The notes: generated by a model from the sequence alone, not told the origin. A DNA stretch of 10,771 nt from JBBQUN01 sp038212405 (GCA_038212405.1 JBBQUN010000161.1:1-10771); one strand, 5' to 3'. Counted from the stretch's first letter, positions 1 through 6,326 are shown. Program-made: numbers and translations.

Positions 1-279
1 TACGGCGTCGGTTCACGTATGTCGCTCAAGTACACCCGTGCGCTGCTCGACGCTGCGCTCAACGGCGAACTCGACGACGTCCCCACCGAGACCCAGGAAA
101 TCCTCGGTTTGCGTATGCCGACCAGCTGCCCCGGCGTTCCCGACGACATCTTGAATCCCCGCAATACCTGGGAAGACAAGGCTGCCTACGACGCCAGCGC
201 CACCAAGCTCCGTGACATGTTCCGTGCGAACTACGAAGCCAAGGGCTTCTCCGAGCTGGGAATCGACGCAGCGATGTAG
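1..279 (+). CDS. pckA: ATP-dependent phosphoenolpyruvate carboxykinase, C-terminal end (5' partial)
   Basis: This is the last 92 codons of a gene that begins left of the window; the frame is open from base 1 (YGVGSRMSLKYTRALL...) and ends with TAG at 277-279. The enzyme decarboxylates oxaloacetate to PEP with ATP in the cytosol, the first step of gluconeogenesis from C4 acids. The segment matches the conserved tail of the ATP-type family: the SLKYTRALLDAALNGEL helix, then SCPGVPDDILNPRNTWEDK, then a C-terminal helix with KLRDMFRANYE. The GTP-type enzyme known from mycobacteria has a different C-terminus, so the ATP type is well supported. The ATG at 19 is an internal methionine, not the start. 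The catalytic P-loop lies outside the window and cannot be checked. Confidence 0.93.
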   Translation, partial: YGVGSRMSLKYTRALLDAALNGELDDVPTETQEILGLRMPTSCPGVPDDILNPRNTWEDKAAYDASATKLRDMFRANYEAKGFSELGIDAAM

Positions 280-295
280 TCGCTCAGCCGACGCC

Positions 296-349
296 GTCGT
301 TTCAGGTGGCGCTGTCTTTTCAGGTGGCGCTGTCTTTTCAGGTAGCGCC
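296..349. repeat. 18-bp tandem repeat, three copies, overlapping a gene's stop codon
   Basis: Three head-to-tail 18-bp units occupy 296-313, 314-331 and 332-349, with the consensus GTCTTTTCAGGTGGCGCT. The middle copy is exact; the first differs at one base (G299) and the third at two (A344, C349). The third copy contains the last codons and TGA stop (338-340, read on the minus strand) of the membrane-protein gene. Because the unit is six codons, the other two copies each carry another in-frame TGA. GGCGCT at 326-331 can pair with AGCGCC at 344-349, giving a 6-bp stem with a 12-nt loop between the two convergent genes. It looks like slippage duplication of a gene end; a terminator role is possible but weakly supported. 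Confidence 0.85.
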
Positions 350-706
350 GTTGAGAAAGATCGCTCGCAGCCCGAGACCCATCAGAAACAGGCCTCCGAA
401 GCCGTAGAGCAAGTAGGTCCATTCCTCGAGCTGTTGGCGGTAGCTGTAGATGATCCCAACGGTGGCAAAGGCAACGAAGCCATAGAACATGTGGAACTGG
501 CCGATTGGCTTGTCCTCGATGTTCAGGGCGAGCACACCAAGCATCACTTGGATGCCGATGGCGATCTGTGCGGCTGCGGTGAAGATCCACAGCGCCCGCT
601 TGCGGAGCGCCTCGTTTCGATGAGCGGCGAGCGCCCAGAAGCCAGCAATCGCGTTCGACCCAACGACCACCCAAGCCCAGACTCCGTGGATACCGGCAAA
701 AGTCAC
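338..706 (-). CDS. Small four-helix integral membrane protein, function unknown
   Basis: The 122-residue product is almost wholly hydrophobic, with four predicted membrane helices at about residues 3-28, 38-61, 71-90 and 95-118, joined by short charged loops (HRNEALRKR, EDKP, RQQLEE). Histidines near helix ends (H7, H29, H72) could in principle bind heme, as in b-type cytochrome-like proteins, but the spacing matches no motif I can name. I do not recognise the family. The start is GTG at 704-706; no Shine-Dalgarno is visible, but a TACGAT box lies 7 nt upstream, fitting a leaderless transcript. The gene is convergent with pckA and divergent from the unknown gene at 774. Its 3' end lies inside an 18-bp tandem repeat. 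The continuous hydrophobic pattern makes it very likely a real gene. Confidence 0.78.
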   Translation of the reverse strand: MTFAGIHGVWAWVVVGSNAIAGFWALAAHRNEALRKRALWIFTAAAQIAIGIQVMLGVLALNIEDKPIGQFHMFYGFVAFATVGIIYSYRQQLEEWTYLLYGFGGLFLMGLGLRAIFLNGAT

Positions 707-713
707 GGTCGAG

Positions 714-719
714 ATCGTA
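714..719 (-). promoter_or_regulatory. Putative -10 box (TACGAT) for a leaderless membrane-protein mRNA
   Basis: Read on the minus strand, TACGAT lies 7 nt before the GTG start at 706. This fits the actinobacterial TANNNT -10 consensus, with transcription starting at or next to the start codon. No Shine-Dalgarno is present. The inverted repeat at 722-742 lies just upstream, where a regulator could act. Confidence 0.45.
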
Positions 720-721
720 CC

Positions 722-742
722 GGACCGAACATCGATCGGTCC
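722..742. promoter_or_regulatory. Perfect inverted repeat (7-bp arms) between divergent genes, candidate operator
   Basis: GGACCGA (722-728) and TCGGTCC (736-742) are exact reverse complements separated by 7 bp. The element sits between the two divergent putative -10 boxes (714-719 minus, 761-766 plus), where both -35 regions would fall, so a dimeric regulator bound here could control both genes. A 7-bp-arm palindrome can also occur by chance in GC-rich DNA, and no regulator gene is adjacent. Confidence 0.4.
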
Positions 743-760
743 CGCCAGCGCCGTGCCCGC

Positions 761-766
761 TACGCT
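761..766 (+). promoter_or_regulatory. Putative -10 box (TACGCT) for a leaderless start at 774
   Basis: TACGCT fits TANNNT and is followed after 7 nt by GTG at 774. The placement favours 774 over the in-frame GTG at 753 as the start of the downstream gene, because 753 would lie upstream of the promoter. Confidence 0.42.
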
Positions 767-773
767 CCCACCG

Positions 774-1067
774 GTGCAGCACCGCCAGTTCTACATCGAG
801 CGTCTGACAGCCTCTGGCCGAGATCTCCCCCTCGTTGGTGGTGATCTGATGGTCGTTCGCTATCCGGAGAATCCGAACCTCGACTGGGAACTGATCGTGA
901 AGACCAGTAGCGGTGAGCCCTTGGAGCAAGCGCCGTACCAGCTACTCATTTCCGGGCCGGAAGGGAACTTCACCGGCGACGCCGTGCTGGTCCGATCCGA
1001 TGGAACGGCGCACGTTTTTCGTGGCGCCGGCGATCTCGGTGGCTTCGACGAAAGTGACTTCGGCTAG
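774..1067 (+). CDS. Hypothetical protein, 97 residues, probably beta-rich
   Basis: The product begins MQHRQFYIERLTASGRDLPL and alternates hydrophobic and polar residues in short stretches (DLMVVRYPEN, WELIVKTSS, YQLLISGPEG, AVLVRSDGTAHVF), as in a small beta-sandwich or barrel. It has no cysteine, signal peptide or membrane segment, so it is probably cytosolic. I do not recognise the family. GTG 774 is chosen because a TACGCT box lies 7 nt before it; the in-frame GTG at 753 would add MPATLPP, which looks unlike folded sequence. The gene is divergent from the membrane-protein gene and its TAG stop (1065-1067) is one base from the stop of the convergent PIG-L gene, tight packing typical of real genes. 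Confidence 0.68.
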   Translation: MQHRQFYIERLTASGRDLPLVGGDLMVVRYPENPNLDWELIVKTSSGEPLEQAPYQLLISGPEGNFTGDAVLVRSDGTAHVFRGAGDLGGFDESDFG

Positions 1068-1068
1068 A

Positions 1069-1863
1069 TCAAAGCCCGGGCAGGAGATCGACCATGGTCG
1101 GCCCGCCCGTGTTGGTCACACCATGGATCGCGAAGGTTTCGGATCCGAACATCGCCTGGAACGCCGTATCGGGCATGGCGAGGAAGAAGTCATCGGGAGA
1201 AACCTGTGACCGGTGCTGGGACAGGGCTTGCTTCTTCACCTCGACGTGCGAGGTGACGTCGATCTCGAACGAGAGGTCGTTCTCGGCCATGCCGAACTCG
1301 GCGAATTCATCGGGGTCGGGGAGGTCGGCGTCGGGCCCGAGCTGGTCTCGCATGGCGCTGAACCCAGCAAGTGCGCGATCTCGGTTGACGGTACCCATAT
1401 AGACGCGATCGAGGCCGATCAGCTCGGCGGCGCGAAGCCCGACCTGGTGCACTTTGATGTGATCGGGATGACCATACAGACCGTGAGCGTCATAGACCGT
1501 GAGCACATCGGCATCGACAGATCGGAGGATCTCGCCGAGACGCACCGCTACGGTTTCGAGATCGGTCTGCCAGAAGCACGACGGGTTCTCATTGGCTGGC
1601 TCGCCCATCATGCCGGAGTCTTCGTAACCCAGCACGACCAACTCGGATCCGAGGATCTTGGCTGAATGGGCAAGTTCGACGAGTCGGCGATCAGCGAGCG
1701 CTTCACCTTCGTCGAGCACGCCGGGTTTCGGCTCGCCTTGCTCGCCGTTCGTTGCGGTGATCAAGACGACTCGGTGGCCAGCGGCGGCGGCCTTCGCCAT
1801 CAGGCCACCCGTTCCAATGGCTTCGTCATCGGGGTGGGCATGGAAGCAGACGAGTGTCGACAT
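1069..1863 (-). CDS. PIG-L/LmbE family zinc-dependent N-deacetylase (Mca/MshB-like)
   Basis: This 264-residue cytosolic protein belongs to the PIG-L superfamily, which removes acetyl or similar groups from N-acyl-amino sugars; actinobacterial members include MshB (mycothiol synthesis) and Mca (mycothiol conjugate amidase). The N-terminal strand leads into HAHPDDE (residues 8-14), and a second motif GHPDH lies at 131-135. By family analogy zinc is held by H10, D13 and H135, with D12 as general base. The YEDSGMMGE segment at 80-88 resembles the Mca/MshB region. The C-terminal part carries QHRSQ (216-220). All key residues are present. The substrate cannot be decided from sequence; mycothiol metabolism is only one option. 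ATG 1863 directly precedes a typical N-terminal strand. It lies 54 nt downstream of the racemase gene on the same strand. Confidence 0.9.
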   Translation of the reverse strand: MSTLVCFHAHPDDEAIGTGGLMAKAAAAGHRVVLITATNGEQGEPKPGVLDEGEALADRRLVELAHSAKILGSELVVLGYEDSGMMGEPANENPSCFWQTDLETVAVRLGEILRSVDADVLTVYDAHGLYGHPDHIKVHQVGLRAAELIGLDRVYMGTVNRDRALAGFSAMRDQLGPDADLPDPDEFAEFGMAENDLSFEIDVTSHVEVKKQALSQHRSQVSPDDFFLAMPDTAFQAMFGSETFAIHGVTNTGGPTMVDLLPGL

Positions 1864-1870
1864 GATGGCG

Positions 1871-1876
1871 AGGCTA
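1871..1876 (-). promoter_or_regulatory. Putative -10 box (TAGCCT) for the PIG-L gene
   Basis: On the minus strand TAGCCT lies 7 nt before the ATG at 1863, and no Shine-Dalgarno is visible. This would give a leaderless mRNA from inside the 54-nt gap after the racemase gene, so the PIG-L gene may have its own promoter in addition to any read-through. Confidence 0.33.
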
Positions 1877-1917
1877 GAGCCGCTGGCACATCGTGAGACG
1901 ATCAGGCGGTTGCACTG

Positions 1918-3063
1918 TCAGGCGATCGCGCCGCCGCTTCGCAAGGAGGCAATTGCGTCGGCGTCGAAGCCAAACCCTGCGAGCACCTCGTCGGTGTGCT
2001 GACCGGGGTGGGCGGCCGGCGCTGGGGTTGCCGGAGGGGTCTTGGAGAACCGTGGCGCCGGTCCTGCCTGTGTGAGTCCTGCGACTTCGATGAACGTGCC
2101 GCGGGCGACGTTGTGCGGGTGGGCTGACGCATCGTCCATCGACAGCACCGGGGCGAAGCAGACGTCGGTGTGTTCCATGAGCTCGCACCATTCGGCGCGG
2201 GTCTTGGTCTTGAAGACCTCGGCGACGGTTTCCTTCATTGACGGCCATTCGCCCCGGGTGTGCTGGGGCGGGAAGTCGGGGTTGTCGCCGAGACCCGACA
2301 GCCGCATGAGTTCGGCATAGAACTGCGGCTCGATGGAGCCGATCGAGATGTACAGACCGTCGGAGGTTTCATAGACGTCGTAGAACGGCGCTCCGGTGTC
2401 GAGCATGTTGGTGCCCCGCTCGTCTTTCCAGTGGCCGTTGGCTCGCATGCCCCAGAACATGTTCATGAGCGCTGCTGCCCCGTCGACCATGGCGGCGTCG
2501 ACGACTTGGCCTTCGCCGGTCGAGCGGGCCGAGATGATGCCGCAGGCCAGACCGAAGGCCAGCAGCATGCCGCCGCCACCGAAGTCGCCAACGAGGTTGA
2601 GCGGCGGGACCGGCGCCTGACCGGCACGACCGATCGGCTCGAGCGCCCCGGCAAGGGCGATGTAGTTGATGTCGTGCCCTGCGGCGAGTGAGTACGGTCC
2701 TTCTTGCCCCCAGCCGGTCATGCGTCCGTACACCAGCTTCGGGTTGCGGGCGAGGCAGACATCGGGGCCGAGACCCATACGCTCGGTGACGCCGGGACGG
2801 AAACCTTCGATGAGACCGTCGGCCTGCTCGATCATCTTCAGGACGGTCTCGACGCCGTCAGCATTCTTGAGGTCGACACCGATGGACCGGCGACCGCGGG
2901 TGAGGGCATCCTTTGGCGGATTCGCTGGATCGCCGCCAACGACCGCCGATGACCGCTCGACCCGGATGACTTCGGCTCCCATGTCCGACAACATCATGGC
3001 GCAGAACGGGCCGGGCCCGATGCCGGCGAGCTCGATGATCTTGACACCCTGCAATGGACCCAT
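1918..3063 (-). CDS. Alpha-methylacyl-CoA racemase (CaiB/BaiF, family III CoA-transferase fold)
   Basis: The enzyme interconverts (R)- and (S)-2-methylacyl-CoA, needed for beta-oxidation of methyl-branched fatty acids and sterol side chains; it is cytosolic and works as an interlocked dimer. The 381-residue product opens with the family signature GPLQGVKIIELAGIGPGPF and DMGAEVIRVER. AGHDINYI places the catalytic histidine at H130, NLVGDFGGG the catalytic aspartate at D160, and IGSIEPQFY a conserved glutamate at E245. These align with H126, D156 and E241 of the Mycobacterium tuberculosis racemase MCR with a constant offset of four. This separates it from true CoA transferases of the same fold. 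ATG 3063 has an AGGAG (3070-3074) 6 nt upstream. It lies between a hydrolase gene (85-nt gap) and the PIG-L gene, all on the minus strand. Confidence 0.93.
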   Translation of the reverse strand: MGPLQGVKIIELAGIGPGPFCAMMLSDMGAEVIRVERSSAVVGGDPANPPKDALTRGRRSIGVDLKNADGVETVLKMIEQADGLIEGFRPGVTERMGLGPDVCLARNPKLVYGRMTGWGQEGPYSLAAGHDINYIALAGALEPIGRAGQAPVPPLNLVGDFGGGGMLLAFGLACGIISARSTGEGQVVDAAMVDGAAALMNMFWGMRANGHWKDERGTNMLDTGAPFYDVYETSDGLYISIGSIEPQFYAELMRLSGLGDNPDFPPQHTRGEWPSMKETVAEVFKTKTRAEWCELMEHTDVCFAPVLSMDDASAHPHNVARGTFIEVAGLTQAGPAPRFSKTPPATPAPAAHPGQHTDEVLAGFGFDADAIASLRSGGAIA

Positions 3064-3148
3064 GGACTACTCCTAGTCGTCGACGAACCTCGCCAACGTA
3101 GAACGCCCGACGGGTGAGGACAAAGCGAGCGAGCGGACTCCGTCAGTT

Positions 3149-4033
3149 TCAGTCGACGAGCGTTGCGGTCTCTCTCGCGAGCCGAGCCCAAAGAGCAGGA
3201 GGAAGGTCGTGTCCCATGCCGTCGATCTCGACATAGCGCGCACCCGGAATACAGGCGGCGGTATGGCGACCGCCCGATGGGTCGATGAGGGCGTCGGCCG
3301 ATCCGTGGATGACGAGTGTCGGCACCGTGACGTTGGCCAAGGCCTCGTCGCGCATGGGACTTGCAACCACGGCCCGGTACTGCCGGGCGGTCCCCTTCGG
3401 ATCGACGCCGTGGTCGAACATCGCGGCTCCCTTGGCTGCGACCCAGACTGGGTCCCACAGATCCGGTGAGGCCCAGTACTGCTCGGTCTCGACTCGACTG
3501 GCGATCCAGCCTTCTCGGTCGCTGGGGGGCACGGCCATCAGCCCGGCCTTCGCCGACTCGCTCGGGTGCCCGACGGTACGGTTCCCGGTCGACGACATGA
3601 GCGACACCAGCGCGGAGACCCGTCCGGGGTGATCGATCGCCAGCTGCTGCGCGATCATGCCGCCCATCGACTGCCCGAACACCACCGCCTGATCCCAGCC
3701 AACCGCATCGAGGACGGCAACGGCGTCGAGCGCCATGTCGGACAGTCGGTAGCCAGGATCGTTCGCCGTGCCGGTCGTGATGCGCGTGGACCGGCCGAGG
3801 TCACGGTTGTCGAAACGAACCACATCGAACCCGGCAGCCGTCAGCTCGTCGATGAATCCCTTTTGGTACGCCACCGACGGCGAGCCAAGTCCGTTGATCA
3901 ACAACAGCGGCGTGGACCCCGTCGCTCCCTCGAAGCGCTGGTACCACAACGAAACCTCGCCATGGTTGGCGAATGCTCCCTTGACCCCATCGGGGTCCGT
4001 CGTCGGCGTTGGGGATGATGTTGATGCGCTCAT
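3149..4033 (-). CDS. Alpha/beta-hydrolase fold protein
   Basis: This 294-residue, probably cytosolic hydrolase has a complete Ser-Asp-His triad: the nucleophile elbow GQSMGG puts the serine at S122, VIHGSADALIDP gives D247 and DGMGHDLPP gives H275. The oxyanion-hole region LLLINGLGSP is at 44-52 and FDNRDLGRST, typical of aclacinomycin-methylesterase-like and 3-oxoadipate-lactonase-like hydrolases, is at 74-83. A cap region of about 70 residues (roughly 150-220) would define the substrate, which I cannot infer; an ester or acyl lactone is likely. The first 17 residues are rich in Ser/Thr/Pro and probably disordered. ATG 4033 is preceded by AGGAAG (4039-4044) at 5 nt. It is the first gene of the minus-strand run with the racemase, suggesting lipid or ester catabolism. 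Confidence 0.9.
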   Translation of the reverse strand: MSASTSSPTPTTDPDGVKGAFANHGEVSLWYQRFEGATGSTPLLLINGLGSPSVAYQKGFIDELTAAGFDVVRFDNRDLGRSTRITTGTANDPGYRLSDMALDAVAVLDAVGWDQAVVFGQSMGGMIAQQLAIDHPGRVSALVSLMSSTGNRTVGHPSESAKAGLMAVPPSDREGWIASRVETEQYWASPDLWDPVWVAAKGAAMFDHGVDPKGTARQYRAVVASPMRDEALANVTVPTLVIHGSADALIDPSGGRHTAACIPGARYVEIDGMGHDLPPALWARLARETATLVD

Positions 4034-4105
4034 GCCGACTTCCTACTCGGCGATGGCGCTCCTGTCACCTGAACCCGCTGTCATGCGCTCGTACGGCGTC
4101 GCAAC

Positions 4106-4110
4106 GAGGA
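4106..4110 (+). promoter_or_regulatory. Ribosome binding site (GAGGA) selecting the GTG at 4115
   Basis: GAGGA lies 4 nt before GTG 4115. The competing in-frame GTG at 4151, also followed by TCAGA, has no purine-rich stretch of similar quality upstream, so 4115 is preferred. The spacing is slightly short. Confidence 0.5.
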
Positions 4111-4114
4111 CGCG

Positions 4115-4642
4115 GTGTCAGACACCACGCCACCAGCGAGACTGTGCGATGTGTCAGATCCGTCTTCCTTCACCGTTGTCGTCGCCGCAGGTCCAGCCCT
4201 CACCGCGCGTCAGCTCCACGACCTGCTCAAGCTCCGTGTCGATGTCTTCGTCGTCGAGCAGGATTGCGCTTACCACGAGATCGACGGCCGGGACCTCCTC
4301 GACACCACCCAGCACCTTTGGATTGCCGACGAGCACGGCCCCCGGGTGGCGCTACGCATTCTCGATGACCCCGAAGGTCAACGCATCGGGCGAGTCGTCA
4401 CCCGGCACGATCAACGCGGGCTCGGACTGGCGGGACGATTGATGGAATGGGCTCATCACCACGTCGGTTCAATCACCACGGTGCTCGACGGGCAAAGCCA
4501 TCTCCGATCGTTCTACGAACGCCTCGGCTACGAGGTGACGGGTGCCGAGTTCATCGACGACGGCATCCCTCATCTTCCGATGCGCCGCCAGACCTCGCCA
4601 ACGCCGGATCACAACGACGACCTGAATCGAGACCACCCGTGA
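4115..4642 (+). CDS. GNAT-family N-acetyltransferase, ElaA type
   Basis: The 175-residue product is a single GNAT domain that would transfer acetyl from acetyl-CoA to an amine; the natural substrate of the ElaA group is not known to me. LLKLRVDVFVVEQDCAYHEIDGRD (about 37-60) is the ElaA N-terminal signature. Motif A is at 90-110, with R101-G-L-G-L-A fitting the R-x-x-G-x-A pyrophosphate loop. HLRSFYERLGYEV (129-141) and DDGIPHLPMRR (148-158) match the ElaA C-terminal pattern. The tail after 159 is polar and poorly conserved-looking. The last four bases (GTGA, 4639-4642) overlap the start of the thioredoxin gene, so the two are probably translationally coupled. The divergent hydrolase gene starts 81 nt to the left. 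Confidence 0.88.
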   Translation: MSDTTPPARLCDVSDPSSFTVVVAAGPALTARQLHDLLKLRVDVFVVEQDCAYHEIDGRDLLDTTQHLWIADEHGPRVALRILDDPEGQRIGRVVTRHDQRGLGLAGRLMEWAHHHVGSITTVLDGQSHLRSFYERLGYEVTGAEFIDDGIPHLPMRRQTSPTPDHNDDLNRDHP

Positions 4643-5241
4643 ACAAAGTGGCGATCGCGGCCCTCCTGCTCGGAAGCCTCGTTGGGCTCGCAGTCTTCGG
4701 TCCAATGCTCGACGGCACGACCAGTGCCGACTCGACCGAGTCAGCAGCGCCTCCCCCACCGCTCGCCGAGGCACCACCGGTCCTCGGACCAGTACCCGAC
4801 CTGGTCGATCTCGACGGCTGGCTGCAGACCGAAGCGACCGATTTCGGTGACTTCGACGGCCGGGTCCGCATCGTGCAGTTCTGGACGTTCTCGTGCTTCA
4901 ACTGCAAGGCGACGATTCCCCATCTCCAGGAGATCTACGCCGATGCCGGTCCGCGAGGCCTCGAGATCATTGGGGTGCATGCGCCGGAGTTCGATCGGGA
5001 GCGCGACCCTGTGGCCATCGCCCAGGCCGCGGCCGACCTCGGCGTCATCTGGCCGATCGCCCTCGACACCGAGAAGGCGAACTTCCGGTCATGGCAGGGA
5101 AATCGGCGTTTCTGGCCCCGGACCTACGTGATCGACCAGAACAATCAGATCCGGTTCGACCATATCGGCGAAGGTGACTACGACGAACTCGCTGCCACCG
5201 TCGACTGGCTGCTGGCGAACCCGCCACCCGCCAACTCATGA
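4639..5241 (+). CDS. Membrane-anchored thioredoxin-like protein, TlpA/DipZ type
   Basis: The 200-residue product has one N-terminal hydrophobic segment (about 4-22) as anchor or uncleaved signal, a Ser/Pro-rich linker to about 55 and an extracytoplasmic thioredoxin domain. FWTFSCFNCK carries the redox pair C86/C89, and FWPRTYVID gives the cis-proline P160. IIGVHAPEFDRERDP and HIGEGDYDE are hallmarks of the DipZ-like branch of TlpA domains. It should reduce or oxidise protein disulfides outside the cytoplasm. GTG 4639 is chosen because it gives a clean anchor and overlaps the stop of the upstream gene by 4 nt; the longer in-frame opening from 4447 reads through the acetyltransferase gene in another frame. 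Its stop overlaps the ATG of the CcdA-like gene (ATGA, 5238-5241), implying they act as a pair. Confidence 0.9.
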   Translation: MNKVAIAALLLGSLVGLAVFGPMLDGTTSADSTESAAPPPPLAEAPPVLGPVPDLVDLDGWLQTEATDFGDFDGRVRIVQFWTFSCFNCKATIPHLQEIYADAGPRGLEIIGVHAPEFDRERDPVAIAQAAADLGVIWPIALDTEKANFRSWQGNRRFWPRTYVIDQNNQIRFDHIGEGDYDELAATVDWLLANPPPANS

Positions 5242-5825
5242 TCGGTCTACTCGTCGAGGGATTTTCGTCCGCCCTGCTTCCGTGTTCACTCACCTTGGCG
5301 GTCCCCGCACTCGCCGTCGCCTTTGCGTCGAGGACCGAATCAACCGCGGGTCTCATCGGCTTTGCCGCCTCACTCCTGGGCTTCTCCTGGCTCCGTTTCT
5401 CCGACCGTGCCGAGGAACTGCCGCGCCTCACGATCGCTGCACTCTTGGCCGTCGGCACCGTCGTGGTCGTGCTTCCGGTGATCCGACGCCTCGACGCGGT
5501 TTCCGCCCTCGGCGGTCTGCTCGTCGGCATTGCTGCTGCCGCCCTCTGGGAACCGTGCGTTGGCGCCGAGTTCGGCGGACTGCTCGACGATCTACCGACC
5601 CGAGGCGGACTGGGTATGGCGATGTTCGCCATCTACCTCGCCGGCGTGACCGCGCCCATCATCGCTGCCGGGATTGCACTGCATTTCGTCCCCGACGTCA
5701 TCACCCTGCCGATCCGACCAGTCATGTTGGTGTCAGGCGTCGTCGTCCTCACGGCACTGGCCTTCACCGTGGCCATCGGCCAGCAAGACCAGATCCTCGC
5801 CCAGCTCACCCGGCTGTCGACCTGA
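5238..5825 (+). CDS. CcdA/DsbD-like transmembrane thiol-electron transporter
   Basis: This 195-residue protein has about six membrane helices (near 4-27, 36-53, 63-81, 88-106, 125-149, 160-180). LLPCSLTL in the first helix and WEPCVGAEFGG after the fourth place single cysteines at C16 and C107, each in a Pro-Cys context. This matches CcdA and the DsbD core, where two intramembrane cysteines carry electrons from cytosolic thioredoxin to the outside. The sequence is divergent from classical CcdA, and short. The preceding gene, overlapping by 4 nt, encodes the extracytoplasmic thioredoxin partner; in mycobacterial DipZ these domains are fused in the reverse order. I infer a split DipZ system. 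Other small permease-like proteins could mimic the helix pattern, but the two cysteines and the neighbour make this call fairly secure. Confidence 0.83.
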   Translation: MIGLLVEGFSSALLPCSLTLAVPALAVAFASRTESTAGLIGFAASLLGFSWLRFSDRAEELPRLTIAALLAVGTVVVVLPVIRRLDAVSALGGLLVGIAAAALWEPCVGAEFGGLLDDLPTRGGLGMAMFAIYLAGVTAPIIAAGIALHFVPDVITLPIRPVMLVSGVVVLTALAFTVAIGQQDQILAQLTRLST

Positions 5826-5849
5826 CACATTCCGCGCTTCACTGACGCC

Positions 5850-6326
5850 ATGAACACCAGCACCGACAGCGCACCAATCTGGCATCTCGCCCAGTGCAAC
5901 ATTGCTGTTGCCAACGGACCGACCGACAGTCCGGTCATGGCCGAGTTCATGGACGCACTCGAGGCCATCAACGCCGTTGCCGATTCCGCACCCGGCTTCG
6001 TCTGGCGGTTGCAGGACGAAAGCGGCAACCTGACGAACGTCAGGGTCTTCGATGAGGACGACATGCTGATCAACATCTCGACCTGGGAATCGATCGACTC
6101 GTTTCGCGCTTACGTCTACGGCGAGATGCACGGGCCCTACGTGAAGCGCCGCCGTGAATGGTTCACCAAACCGACCGACCTCCCCGTCCAGGTGATGTGG
6201 TGGGTGCCCGCCGGCACCGAGATCACTGCATTGGAAGGCCGGGCACGACTCGAGCACTTGGCGGCGAACGGGCCGACCCAGAACGCGTTCACGTTCGCGA
6301 AACGCTTCGACCCACTCAACCGCTGA
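5850..6326 (+). CDS. DUF3291 domain protein
   Basis: The 158-residue soluble product matches DUF3291 over its whole length: HLAQCNIAV (12-20), PGFVWRLQDE (48-57), NISTWESIDSFRAYVY (75-90), RRREWF (100-105), VMWWVPAG (115-122), RARLEHL (131-137) and NAFTF (145-149). The family has no established biochemical role; its predicted fold resembles the antibiotic-biosynthesis-monooxygenase dimeric alpha/beta barrel, so a small-ligand or heme-handling role is possible. The start ATG 5850 lies 24 nt after the CcdA-like stop with no clear Shine-Dalgarno or -10 box, so it is most likely the last gene of the acetyltransferase-thioredoxin-CcdA operon. A hairpin begins at its stop codon. Nothing is truncated. 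Confidence 0.9.
   Translation: MNTSTDSAPIWHLAQCNIAVANGPTDSPVMAEFMDALEAINAVADSAPGFVWRLQDESGNLTNVRVFDEDDMLINISTWESIDSFRAYVYGEMHGPYVKRRREWFTKPTDLPVQVMWWVPAGTEITALEGRARLEHLAANGPTQNAFTFAKRFDPLNR

Noticed and set aside
296..349. Possible CRISPR array at the 18-bp repeats (also considered for 9935-9979)
   Set aside because: The units are directly adjacent with no spacers and overlap coding sequence; they are plain tandem repeats, and no cas gene is present.
231..929. A 232-codon minus-strand frame overlapping the membrane gene and the divergent gene
   Set aside because: It crosses the repeat, the divergent promoter region and both neighbouring genes with Arg/His-rich sequence and no motif, while the membrane-protein frame is consistently hydrophobic.
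1918..3063. Reading the family III protein as a mesaconyl-CoA transferase of the 3-hydroxypropionate cycle, to join it with the malyl-CoA-type lyase
   Set aside because: The GHDINY histidine, NLVGDFGGG aspartate and IEPQF glutamate align at constant offset with the methylacyl-CoA racemase MCR, so racemase is the better call.
4447..4638. Upstream in-frame extension of the thioredoxin gene
   Set aside because: It would overlap the acetyltransferase gene's conserved C-terminal half and place Arg/Pro-rich sequence before the membrane anchor. GTG 4639 gives a normal anchor and a 4-nt overlap.
5174..5845. A 223-codon plus-strand frame across the CcdA-like gene
   Set aside because: The translation is Arg/Pro/His-rich noise; the overlapping frame encodes clear membrane helices and the two Pro-Cys motifs.
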